64,000 nucleotides of DNA from JAMXLG01 sp963765935 (GTDB taxonomy: Bacteria > Vulcanimicrobiota > Vulcanimicrobiia > Vulcanimicrobiales > Vulcanimicrobiaceae). Location of the stretch: positions 1,860,001 through 1,924,000 of the forward strand of contig CAVXXX010000001.1 of assembly GCA_963765935.1 (NCBI GenBank), given 5' to 3'. This document shows positions 32,134 to 39,815 of the stretch, one piece after another. Below the pieces are notes generated by a model. That model made no database searches. It was given only the letters and a program-made list of their open reading frames with translations, and had not been told where the DNA came from. A program made the position numbers and the translations under genes. Every line of letters begins with the position of its first letter. Position 1 is the stretch's first letter.

Positions 32134-32768
32134 TCCGCAGCGAGATCCGCGACGCGATCGAGTGCGCCCGGTTCTTCAAAAAGATGTGAAGCGCCCGAAA
32201 CCACGATCAAGCTGTTTTTACATGAAAGCCGCGTCGCGCTTTCGCGATTGAGCTTCTCAACGGGTTCGTCGGAGCTGCCGACGAGCATTAGCAGCGGAGC
32301 ACGGCATCGCGTTAACGCCTCGCCCGCAAGATCGACGCGCCCGCCGCGCGAGACAATGGCGTGAACCGAATCGGGCCGTTGCGCGGCAGCGATGATCGCC
32401 GCTGCAGCACCCGTACTTGCACCGAAGAGTCCAACAGTCAGCGTCTTCAGCGGTGTGAAGGCGCTCGCCCATGCGATCATCGCAACGGTTCGTTCCGCCA
32501 GAAGCGCGATGTCGAAGCGAAGCGCTGCGGTTTGTTGATCTTCGGCGTCTTCCTTCGGCGTTAGTAAATCGGCTAAGAGCGTTGCAAAGCCGGAGTTATT
32601 CAGCATCCGTGCGACGTGGCGATTGCGGGTACTGAACCGGCTGCTTCCGCTTCCGTGGACGAAGATGATAAGTCCGCGCGCGTCCGTGGTGTGCGTGAGA
32701 TCGCCGTCGAGTTCTACTTCACCGGCGGGAATGCGGACGGGCTGAGGATGTGTTATCTCGTGGCGCAT
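32103..32768 (-). CDS. dienelactone-hydrolase-like alpha/beta hydrolase
   Basis: About 221 residues from the ATG at 32768 (MRHEITHPQPVRIPAGEVEL). Longer starts run into the divergent arsR promoter. LIIFVHGSGSSRFSTRNRHVA holds the oxyanion region, nucleophile Ser lies in LFGASTGAAAA, Asp in LVGSSDEPVEKL and His in SGASHLFEEPG. It is translationally coupled to the phosphoribosyltransferase-like gene downstream. The pair is often fused in other bacteria, implying a joint but still unknown pathway. Confidence 0.85.
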   Translation of the reverse strand: MRHEITHPQPVRIPAGEVELDGDLTHTTDARGLIIFVHGSGSSRFSTRNRHVARMLNNSGFATLLADLLTPKEDAEDQQTAALRFDIALLAERTVAMIAWASAFTPLKTLTVGLFGASTGAAAAIIAAAQRPDSVHAIVSRGGRVDLAGEALTRCRAPLLMLVGSSDEPVEKLNRESATRLSCKNSLIVVSGASHLFEEPGALDRVADLAAEWFQRYLPML

Positions 32769-32823
32769 AGCGACAATCGCAGGTGCGACACTGAGCTTTT
32801 TACCCAACTGCGCGTGTCCTATA

Positions 32824-32867
32824 TTGACATATATCGATGTAGGGTCTAATATCGAAATATGTCGATG
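32824..32867 (+). promoter_or_regulatory. arsR promoter with ArsR operator half-sites
   Basis: TTGACA (32824-32829), 17 nt, TAATAT (32847-32852) is a near-consensus sigma-70 promoter. Its -10 ends only 6 nt before the arsR ATG, so transcription should begin at or near the start codon. Two copies of a T-[TC]-GACATAT-[AT]-TCGAT motif lie in opposite orientation at 32824-32838 and 32850-32866, covering the -35 and the start site, as expected for autorepression. Confidence 0.75.
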
Positions 32868-33191
32868 CAGCGATGCTGTCCTCCCGCTTCCGTTGTCGCG
32901 GATGAATTCGGACCTGCGGCGGCCCTCCTGAAGGCCGTCGCCGACCCCTACCGGCTTACCATGCTCGCTACGCTCGCCGCTGCAAGCGACGAGGTCTGCG
33001 TCTGCGATTTCACCGACGCGCTGCCGCTGAATCAGCCCACCGTTTCGCATCACCTTCGCATCCTTCGCGAAGCCGGATTGGTAACGTGCGAGCGACGCGG
33101 GACGTGGGTTTACTATCGCATCGCGCCCGATGCGCAATCGCGCATTGAGGATGTACTCGCGTCGGTCTTCCGACAGAAAGCTCCGCTATGA
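32859..33191 (+). CDS. arsR: ArsR/SmtB-family arsenic-type repressor
   Basis: 110 residues, winged helix. EVCVCDFTDALPLNQPTVSHHLRILREAGLV contains the recognition helix and the CVCDF metal-binding pair (Cys47, Cys49) typical of E. coli-type ArsR, with further Cys6-Cys7 at the N-terminus. Dissociation on arsenite/antimonite binding would release the operator that overlaps its own promoter. It overlaps the arsI-like gene (ATGA). A second ATG two codons in (32865) is the alternative start for an mRNA with a very short leader. Confidence 0.92.
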   Translation: MSMQRCCPPASVVADEFGPAAALLKAVADPYRLTMLATLAAASDEVCVCDFTDALPLNQPTVSHHLRILREAGLVTCERRGTWVYYRIAPDAQSRIEDVLASVFRQKAPL

Positions 33192-33622
33192 AAACTCATC
33201 TGAATCTCGCCACGACGGATCTCGGTAAGAGCGTGTCGTTCTACTCGGTTCTCTTGAACGCAGAACCGGCAAAGCTGCGTTCCGACTACGCGCTGTTCAT
33301 TACAGATCAGCCGGGCCTCGAACTCGCGCTCGATCTTTGCGATTCCGTCGCGCCAGCCACTGACGCGCATTTCGGAGTATTCGTCGAATCAGCTGATGAC
33401 GTCGAACGCGCGATCGAGCGGCTCGAAGCCCAGGGTCTCGTTCAGTCGATCGAACGTGAAGACACGTGTTGCTATGCGAATCAGACGAAAGTGTGGACGT
33501 CCGATCCCGAAGGCCGCCGTTGGGAAATCTATACCGTCCACGAGGATACCGAAGAGCGCGACAATGATGACACGGTGTGCTGCTCGTCGGGCGACGCCGA
33601 GCGCACCTGCTGCGTCGCATAG
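33188..33622 (+). CDS. ArsI/CadI-type glyoxalase-fold protein
   Basis: 144 residues, vicinal-oxygen-chelate fold: HLNLATTDLGKSVSFYSVLLNAEPAKLRSDYALF, then AHFGVFVES (His61), EDTCCYANQTKVW (Cys94-Cys95) and RRWEIYTVHED (Glu113). The His, Cys-Cys and Glu correspond to the metal and arsenic-binding residues of ArsI (C-As lyase) and the cadmium-induced CadI. The C-terminus is Cys-rich (CCSSGDAERTCC). It sits in an ars operon behind arsR, favouring organoarsenical demethylation, but substrate choice between ArsI and CadI cannot be fixed by eye. Confidence 0.85.
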   Translation: MKTHLNLATTDLGKSVSFYSVLLNAEPAKLRSDYALFITDQPGLELALDLCDSVAPATDAHFGVFVESADDVERAIERLEAQGLVQSIEREDTCCYANQTKVWTSDPEGRRWEIYTVHEDTEERDNDDTVCCSSGDAERTCCVA

Positions 33623-33630
33623 TGCCGTCA

Positions 33631-33829
33631 ATGACACGCCGAGCAGTTGCGGAACTGCTCGGCACTGCCGTTCTTCTCGCCGCTGCAAGGCGTTCTGCGA
33701 ATTGATGACGACTGGGGACTGCCGGATCCCAAAGGACAACCGCCGGAACGAATACGCGAGATCCGCGACGAGGGCAAGAAAAAAGCGAGACGACTGGCTC
33801 GGGAGTTACTCGCGAATGTAATGGAGTGA
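33631..33829 (+). pseudogene. fused remnants of an aquaglyceroporin (MIP) gene and arsC
   Basis: From the ATG at 33631 the frame reads RRAVAELLGTAVLLAAA, the typical first helix of a MIP/aquaglyceroporin, then stops at 33705. In another frame, from ~33700 to 33829, DDDWGLPDPKGQPPERIREI and RDEGKKKARRLARELL match the C-terminus of a low-molecular-weight-phosphatase-type arsenate reductase (ArsC). The order arsR-arsI-MIP-arsC is a known ars operon plan, so one deletion of roughly 1 kb appears to have fused the start of the MIP gene to the end of arsC. Confidence 0.8.
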
Positions 33830-33898
33830 ATTAAAGTCTCTTCGATTGTGCAGGCACGGGATAGCATAGCCGCTCGCTCGGGTGATACGTTGCAATCG

Positions 33899-34558
33899 AT
33901 GAGGAGCGTGCTCGCCTGCCTTTTAGGGCTTCTTTTGATCGCGGCGACGCCTCCGATCGTCGAACACGAAGAACTAACCGTTTATACGCCGATTGATAAG
34001 CGCTTGCATCTGATCGGCCGTTTCGATGCCATGGCGCAGCAGCCGACGTATACGCAGCTGCGTCCGTCAATCGTCTACCGGTGGCGCGCGTTGGAATTGG
34101 CAATCGGCGTCGCGTGGGTCAATCACTTCCAGCAACAAGCTGCGAATTCACGCGCCTACACTGAGACCCGTCCCTTTTTCCGTGCACGTCTAACCCAGAG
34201 TGCGGATTACGGAAGTCACTACGAACAGCTTACAACGCTAGTACGTCTCTACACGAACGGATCGGGTCAGTACCAGCGTATTCCCCGCGTCGCGTTTCGC
34301 TACGGTCAGAACTACTGGTCCGGCACACGGCCTCTCGGTGAACGCGTTCAGCGCTATATGCTTTACGAAGAGATTGCGGCAAAGTTTACGACGGGAAGCG
34401 CGCTCGACTACGAGCGCCTGTGGGCGATGTACGAATTCCCTCTCGGCAGCGCACGTTTCGCGGTCGGAATGCGCGCACAGTGGTCGTACCGGAATTCAGG
34501 CGAGCCGCGCGATCTTATCTACGGTCCGCAGGTGTTAATCACGATCGGAGGCGGATGA
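33899..34558 (+). CDS. secreted beta-barrel-like protein, DUF2490-like
   Basis: About 219 residues from the ATG at 33899, giving signal peptide MRSVLACLLGLLLIAATPPI. The rest is alternating strands with Arg/Tyr/Trp (LTVYTPIDKRLHLIGRFDAMA; QLRPSIVYRWRALELAIGVAW; RFAVGMRAQWSYRN) and ends LITIGGG. This resembles DUF2490-type small outer-membrane barrels. It is the last gene before the dcw promoter and unrelated to cell division by content. Confidence 0.65.
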   Translation: MRSVLACLLGLLLIAATPPIVEHEELTVYTPIDKRLHLIGRFDAMAQQPTYTQLRPSIVYRWRALELAIGVAWVNHFQQQAANSRAYTETRPFFRARLTQSADYGSHYEQLTTLVRLYTNGSGQYQRIPRVAFRYGQNYWSGTRPLGERVQRYMLYEEIAAKFTTGSALDYERLWAMYEFPLGSARFAVGMRAQWSYRNSGEPRDLIYGPQVLITIGGG

Positions 34559-34726
34559 TTCGGTAGTACTGATGGTGCTGAACGTGTCCATATACGTGCG
34601 CATGTCAGCCTGATCGGCCGAATCCATCATTCGTCGACTTACTAATCGTGGCTGCTGTACGGAGTTTCCACGGAGCGGCAGCGCCATTTGCGTACCCTCG
34701 AGGCGGCTGAAAATCGACGGCTTGAA

Positions 34727-34792
34727 TTGCCTTTGGGTATTTGAGGGGGTATAGTGGTGCAAAGTGGTGTTTGGTGGTGCCGTGGGGAGGAA
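34727..34792 (+). promoter_or_regulatory. dcw promoter, MraZ-type operator repeats and mraZ ribosome binding site
   Basis: TTGCCT (34727-34732), 17 nt, TATAGT (34750-34755) forms a sigma-70 promoter. Immediately downstream, GTGGTG occurs three times with exact 10-bp spacing (34754, 34764, 34774), the pattern of MraZ binding boxes that repress the mra/dcw promoter. GGGGAGGAAC just before the TTG at 34795 is a strong SD and fixes the start. Confidence 0.75.
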
Positions 34793-34794
34793 CT

Positions 34795-35238
34795 TTGCAG
34801 ACGGAACTGCCGCGCTTTACGGGATCGGTGGAGCATGCCCTAGACGAAAAGGGGCGGCTTATCGTACCGGCGCGCTTTCGGGAACGATTGGGGACCGGCT
34901 TCGTCATTTCGATAGCCGAGCCCGAGCCGTGCCTTGTCCTTTACCCCGCCCCGGCATGGGCGCAGGTCTGCGCGCGTTTAGAGGAAGCTCCGCGCAAAGA
35001 CGAGCGATACCGCCGTCTCGTCCGGCATATCTTCGCCCATACCGAGGAAGTCGCGTGCGACGCCCAAGGCCGTCTCCTCATCCCCGCGGCTTTGCGCACG
35101 TACGCCGGCATCAATCGTGAAGTCGTCTCGGTCGGTTCCCTCACCCGGGTGGAAATCTGGGCGAAGGAGCGGTACGCCGAGTACGCGAGTCCCGGAGGCG
35201 AGGTTGCGGATCTTATGGCCGACCTCGGACTTTACTGA
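34795..35238 (+). CDS. mraZ: MraZ transcriptional regulator
   Basis: About 147 residues from the TTG at 34795, chosen because of the SD and because it gives the usual LQTELPRFTGSVEHALDEKGRL start. Two SpoVT/AbrB-like swapped-hairpin repeats: FTGSVEHALDEKGRLIVPARFRERLG and ACDAQGRLLIPAALRTYAGI, each with the DxKGRxxxP/R motif. MraZ forms a ring and binds direct repeats upstream of its own gene; such repeats are present here. First gene of the dcw cluster. Confidence 0.96.
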   Translation: MQTELPRFTGSVEHALDEKGRLIVPARFRERLGTGFVISIAEPEPCLVLYPAPAWAQVCARLEEAPRKDERYRRLVRHIFAHTEEVACDAQGRLLIPAALRTYAGINREVVSVGSLTRVEIWAKERYAEYASPGGEVADLMADLGLY

Positions 35239-35253
35239 TGTGGTGCTTCCATA

Positions 35254-36123
35254 GTGCACCAGCCGGTTCTGCTCGCCCAATCACTGGACTATCTGGCGAT
35301 CCGGCCGGATGGGATCTACGTCGATGCGACCTTCGGCGCGGGCGGCCACTCTCGCGAGATTTTGGCACGTCTGAATGGTGGACGGCTTATAGCACTGGAC
35401 GCGGATCCGCAAGCGGTGGATCGCGCGCGCGCGATCGACAGTCGCGCATTTACCTTCGTTCCGGCAAACTTCTCCGAACTGCGTCGCGTACTCGACGAGT
35501 GTGGGATCGAGTCCGTCGACGGAGTCCTCTTCGATTTGGGGGTATCGTCGATGCAGCTGGATGATGCACAACGCGGCTTCTCGTTTCGCGAGAGCGCGCC
35601 GCTCGATATGCGGATGAACCCCTACGTGGGACGAAGCGCATACGACATTCTCGCAACCGCTTCCGAACGCGAACTCGCCGATATCTTCTTCAATTACGGC
35701 GAAGAGCGCGCGGCGCGGCGAATCGCGCATGCGATCGTCGAACGGCGCAGCGAGGGACGTCTGCCGAGGACGACGGTCGAATTTGCGGCGTTGATCTCGG
35801 GCATCGTGCATCGTCCTGGAAAGCGTGAACGCATCCATCCGGCGACGCGCGTCTTTCAGGCGCTCCGCATCGCGGTCAACGATGAACTCGACGTGTTGCG
35901 GGACGGTTTGAACGACGCGGTCGAAAGTTTGCGCGCCGCGGGCCGCGTCGTCGCCATCAGTTTTCACTCGCTCGAAGATCGCATCGTCAAACAGACGTTT
36001 CGCGGCGACGAGCGTCTGGAAGTTCTTACGAAGAAACCGGTCGTCCCCGGCGAGGTGGAGATGGCCGAAAATCCACGCGCGCGCAGCGCGAAACTGCGCG
36101 CAGCCCAACGGAAGGCAAGCTGA
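35254..36123 (+). CDS. rsmH: 16S rRNA m4C1402 methyltransferase
   Basis: 289 residues (MraW/RsmH), GTG start giving MHQPVLLAQSLDYL. YVDATFGAGGHSREIL is the SAM-binding motif; GVLFDLGVSSMQLDDAQRGFSF and APLDMRMNP are hallmark blocks; SFHSLEDRIVK lies near the C-terminus. It methylates C1402 of 16S rRNA at N4. Its place directly after mraZ is the conserved dcw order. Confidence 0.97.
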   Translation: MHQPVLLAQSLDYLAIRPDGIYVDATFGAGGHSREILARLNGGRLIALDADPQAVDRARAIDSRAFTFVPANFSELRRVLDECGIESVDGVLFDLGVSSMQLDDAQRGFSFRESAPLDMRMNPYVGRSAYDILATASERELADIFFNYGEERAARRIAHAIVERRSEGRLPRTTVEFAALISGIVHRPGKRERIHPATRVFQALRIAVNDELDVLRDGLNDAVESLRAAGRVVAISFHSLEDRIVKQTFRGDERLEVLTKKPVVPGEVEMAENPRARSAKLRAAQRKAS

Positions 36124-36129
36124 GCTACG

Positions 36130-36585
36130 ATGGCACTCGCGCAACCGGCGTACGCGCCGCAACCAAAACCACGCATTCCCAACCCGCGTACCGCGCGCAA
36201 TGCGACTCAGAAGCGTATCGTCAAATCGAGCCGCGCACGCTATGGCGCGTTGACGCGTGTCGGCGCGGTCCTTACCCTCGTTCTCACCGGATTGATGGCT
36301 TACGTGATGCTGACCTCGAACGTCACGAGCCTAACCTATGCGGTTGCGAAGGCACATCACCAGCGCGATATCTTACAACAGCAGTCGGCGCGATTGGACG
36401 ACCAAATCGCATCGGCGCGTTCGGACGAACGGCTCGCCGTGATGGCGCGCAAACTCCAAATGAGCGATCCGCAATTATTCGCGATCGTGAGACTCGCACC
36501 CGAACAACTAGCGACCTCGCACTTAGCGGTGATTGATTCAATTGCAAGTTGGTTTTCGTCGGCGCCTAGGACACTGGCGCATTAG
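36130..36585 (+). CDS. ftsL: FtsL-like division protein
   Basis: 151 residues: a basic cytoplasmic N-terminus (~1-43), a single membrane helix (VGAVLTLVLTGLMAYVMLTS, ~44-63), then a coiled-coil-prone periplasmic segment (AVAKAHHQRDILQQQSARLDDQIASARSDERLAVMARKLQMS). This bitopic layout and its position between rsmH and ftsI define FtsL, which with FtsB/FtsQ activates the septal FtsWI synthase. The sequence itself is poorly conserved, so position carries much of the weight. Confidence 0.8.
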   Translation: MALAQPAYAPQPKPRIPNPRTARNATQKRIVKSSRARYGALTRVGAVLTLVLTGLMAYVMLTSNVTSLTYAVAKAHHQRDILQQQSARLDDQIASARSDERLAVMARKLQMSDPQLFAIVRLAPEQLATSHLAVIDSIASWFSSAPRTLAH

Positions 36586-36597
36586 GTAAACGGGAAC

Positions 36598-38367
36598 GTG
36601 GCGGCAAAAAGCCTCAGCCACCAGCGACAGTTCGCGCGCGTCGGCCCGATGCGCGCGAAAGTGTTTTTCTATGTATGCGCCGTGATGGCGCTGTTCTTGG
36701 CGTGGCGGCTTTACAAAGTGCAGGTGCTCGATGGTCCGTCGCTTGCACGCCTGGCGCTTGCGCAACGTTCCGATACGGTCGAAGTCTTCGCGCGCCGCGG
36801 CAGCATCACCGATCGCGACGGGAACGTGCTCGTGCGCTCTCTCCCCTCGGAGAGTGTCTATGCCGTCCCACACGATATCGTGGATCCGGAAACGACGATC
36901 GTGAAGCTGCAGGAGATGTTCGGCAAACTCTCACCCCAGACCATTGAGCAACTGCGCAATAAAAAGGTGTGGTTCGTTTGGATCGCGCGCAAGATCCCGA
37001 GCGACGTCGCGGAGCACGTGCGGGCGCTCGAATTGCCCGGCGTGCAGTTACAGCAAGAGGACACCGGCAAACGTGTCGATATGGCCGGAACGACGGCGTC
37101 GACGCTGCTCGGCTTCGTCGGCACCGACGAGAACGGACTCGACGGTCTCGAGTATTCCTTCGACTCTATTCTCAAAGGCGATTCTGGCCGTGTCACGCTG
37201 GAGAGCGACGAATTTGGACGGCCGATTCCGTTTGGAGTGCAACACGTCGTCAAAGCGGCGCAACCAGGCCTCAACTTGGAATTGACGCTTGACTCGTATC
37301 TGCAGTACGTGACGGAAGAAGCGCTGGCCGAGCAAGTCTCGAAATATCACGCACTCGACGGAACGGCGATCGTGATGGACCCGTGGACCGGCGAGGTGCT
37401 TGCCATGGCGAACGTTCCCCATTTCGATCCAAACCGGTTCTGGAAATACAAAGACAACGACCGCCGCGACCGCGCGGTCACCGATGCGTACGAACCGGGA
37501 TCGACGTACAAACTCATCACGGCAGCGGCGGCGCTCGATTCGGGCAAGGTGACGCTGCAATCGCGTTTTCCGGCTCGCGATACGATCGAAGTCGGCGGTC
37601 ACGTCATTCACAATGCCGATGACGACATGCCGGCGAACGGCGGCAGCGAAACGCTCGAACAGATCATTCAATATTCGCACAACGTCGGCGCAGCGGAAGT
37701 CGGCATCGCGGTGGGCGCGCGGACGTTCTATAACATGGAACGTAAGGCGGGATTCGGCTCTCCGAGCGACGTCGAGCTGCCCGGTGAAAACCCCGGCATC
37801 GTGCCCGATCCGAAGGATTGGAGCGATTCGTCCCTCGCAACAATGGCGTTTGGTCAAGGCGTGTCCGTGACTCCGATTGCGATGGCGCGATATTATTGCG
37901 CGATTGCAAACGGAGGATTGCTCATGCGTCCGCGCATCGTTCGTGCGATTACCGATGCGCAAGGAAAGACCGTGTACGCCTACCCGCCCGAAGTTGAGCA
38001 CCGCGTCTTTTCGGTAAAGACGGCGGCGGAGTTGCGTCAATTCTTGCGCTCGGTCGTGTTGCACGGAACCGGGAATCCCGCGGCCCAGATTCCGGGCTAC
38101 ACGACGGCCGGTAAAACCGGCACGGCGCAGATGGTCGTCAACGGATTCTACGAGCCCGGATGGTACGCGGGGTCGTTCATCGGCATGATTCCGGCGCAAC
38201 ATCCACGGTACGTGATCTATGTGAAAGTGGAGCATCCGATCGGCGCGTATTACGGCGGGATCGTTGCCGCGCCGGCGTTTACGAAGATTGCGCGCGCGGC
38301 GATGTTGCACAGCGGTATCTTGCCGTCGCCTTCGCCGCCTCCGAAGATCGAGTCGCACGTGCCATGA
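36598..38367 (+). CDS. ftsI: septal peptidoglycan transpeptidase FtsI (class B PBP)
   Basis: 589 residues, GTG start. An N-terminal membrane anchor (VFFYVCAVMALFLAW) is followed by a PBP dimerisation domain (RRGSITDRDGNVLV) and the transpeptidase domain: Ser302-x-x-Lys305 in EPGSTYKL, SxN as YSHNVG, and KTG in TAGKTGTAQM. It cross-links septal peptidoglycan with partner FtsW (44223..45395). It overlaps murE by ATGA. Confidence 0.96.
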   Translation: MAAKSLSHQRQFARVGPMRAKVFFYVCAVMALFLAWRLYKVQVLDGPSLARLALAQRSDTVEVFARRGSITDRDGNVLVRSLPSESVYAVPHDIVDPETTIVKLQEMFGKLSPQTIEQLRNKKVWFVWIARKIPSDVAEHVRALELPGVQLQQEDTGKRVDMAGTTASTLLGFVGTDENGLDGLEYSFDSILKGDSGRVTLESDEFGRPIPFGVQHVVKAAQPGLNLELTLDSYLQYVTEEALAEQVSKYHALDGTAIVMDPWTGEVLAMANVPHFDPNRFWKYKDNDRRDRAVTDAYEPGSTYKLITAAAALDSGKVTLQSRFPARDTIEVGGHVIHNADDDMPANGGSETLEQIIQYSHNVGAAEVGIAVGARTFYNMERKAGFGSPSDVELPGENPGIVPDPKDWSDSSLATMAFGQGVSVTPIAMARYYCAIANGGLLMRPRIVRAITDAQGKTVYAYPPEVEHRVFSVKTAAELRQFLRSVVLHGTGNPAAQIPGYTTAGKTGTAQMVVNGFYEPGWYAGSFIGMIPAQHPRYVIYVKVEHPIGAYYGGIVAAPAFTKIARAAMLHSGILPSPSPPPKIESHVP

Positions 38368-39815
38368 ACGTCGAGCTGAAATCGCTGCTGGAGCGCCTGC
38401 CGGCGAGCACGCAAGTGATCGGCGATCGTAACGTTGCGATCGCGCAGCTCGAGATCGATTCACGGAAGGTCGAGCCCGGCGCGCTCTTCGTTGCCGTGCG
38501 CGGCGAACACGTCGACGGACACGATTATATACCCGACGCGATTGCGAAGGGAGCGACTGCGGTCGTTGCGCAAAACGGACGGCGCGTCGATGCGTCGGCT
38601 GCGACCGTCGTCTATGTTCCCGATTCGCGCCGCGCGCTCTCGTCGATTGCCGCGACATTTTACGGCAATCCCTCGCGCGGCCTCGACGTGATCGGCGTGA
38701 CGGGGACGAACGGCAAGACGACCACGACGCACATGATCGCGGCGATTTTAAATGCCGCCAGTCGCACCTGCGCGATCATTGGAACCATCGGCGCAGAATT
38801 AGGGCGCTTGCGCTGGGAGCTATCGAACACGACGCCGCTTCCTCCAGAATTGCACGCGTTGCTCGCAACGATGCGCGATCGTGGCGCGCAGGCGATTGCG
38901 ATGGAGGTGAGCTCGCACGCGCTCGCGCTCGACCGCGTCGAGGACATTCACTTCCGCGTCGGTGTCCTGACCAATATTACACGCGATCATCTCGATTTTC
39001 ACGAAACGCTCGAGGCGTACGCGGCGGCGAAGCACCGGCTCTTCACGATGTGCGACGCGGCCGTCATCAATATCGACGACGAACACGGCGCGCGCTGGGC
39101 CGACGAAGTTCGGCGGAAGATTCCGACGCTGACATATTCGCTTAAGGGCAATGCGGATCTGGTCGCAACCGATATCGAAGTCGATTCGAAGGAAAGCCGC
39201 TTCGTGCTTGACGGCAGGCCGCTCACACTGCTTGTCCCCGGGCGATTCAATATTTCCAATGCGCTTGCCGCCATCGGTGTCGCGCGACATCTTGATATTC
39301 CGTTTGAAACGATCGAGCGCGCGTTGTGGACCATCGCGAGCGTTCCGGGCCGCATGGAATATGTCGGCGACAACATCGTTCATGCCATCGTCGACTACGC
39401 GCACACGCCCGATGCGCTGTATCAAGCCCTGTGGGCGTTGCGGGAGGCAACGAACGGCGTCTCGCTCGTCTTTGGTTGCGGCGGCGACCGCGATAAAGGC
39501 AAGCGTCCCGAGATGGGACGTATCGCCGCCGAGCACGCGCGTCGCATTTACGTGACCAGCGACAATCCACGCGGCGAAGACCCGATCGCAATCATCGCGG
39601 ACATCGAGCGCGGCATCGGCGACCGTCCGCACGTTGTCGAACCGGACCGCAAGCGCGCGATCGAACGCGCAATCGATGAGGCATCCCCGGGAGAGATCGT
39701 GCTCATCGCCGGCAAGGGTCACGAGAAGTATCAGATCGTCGGGAATCAGACGCTGCCTTTTGACGATGCCGAAATCGCACGCGGCGCGATCCGTGCCCGG
39801 AGATTGCGCAAATGA
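38364..39815 (+). CDS. murE: UDP-MurNAc-tripeptide synthetase (meso-DAP adding)
   Basis: 483 residues from the ATG at 38364. Mur ligase layout: an N-terminal UDP-binding domain (LEIDSRKVEPGALFVAVRG), ATP-binding GVTGTNGKTTTTHM, the carbamylated-Lys region, and C-terminal VFGCGGDRDKGKRPEMG. The motif SDNPRGEDP is the DNPR signature of enzymes adding meso-diaminopimelate, pointing to DAP-type peptidoglycan. It overlaps both neighbours by ATGA. Confidence 0.97.
   Translation: MNVELKSLLERLPASTQVIGDRNVAIAQLEIDSRKVEPGALFVAVRGEHVDGHDYIPDAIAKGATAVVAQNGRRVDASAATVVYVPDSRRALSSIAATFYGNPSRGLDVIGVTGTNGKTTTTHMIAAILNAASRTCAIIGTIGAELGRLRWELSNTTPLPPELHALLATMRDRGAQAIAMEVSSHALALDRVEDIHFRVGVLTNITRDHLDFHETLEAYAAAKHRLFTMCDAAVINIDDEHGARWADEVRRKIPTLTYSLKGNADLVATDIEVDSKESRFVLDGRPLTLLVPGRFNISNALAAIGVARHLDIPFETIERALWTIASVPGRMEYVGDNIVHAIVDYAHTPDALYQALWALREATNGVSLVFGCGGDRDKGKRPEMGRIAAEHARRIYVTSDNPRGEDPIAIIADIERGIGDRPHVVEPDRKRAIERAIDEASPGEIVLIAGKGHEKYQIVGNQTLPFDDAEIARGAIRARRLRK

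Noticed and set aside
34559..34726. tRNA or small gene before mraZ
   Set aside because: No cloverleaf pattern, T-loop motif or credible ORF; only the promoter region is supported.
37048..38658. 536-residue minus-strand ORF
   Set aside because: Antisense to ftsI and murE, extremely Arg-rich, no homology; shadow ORF.
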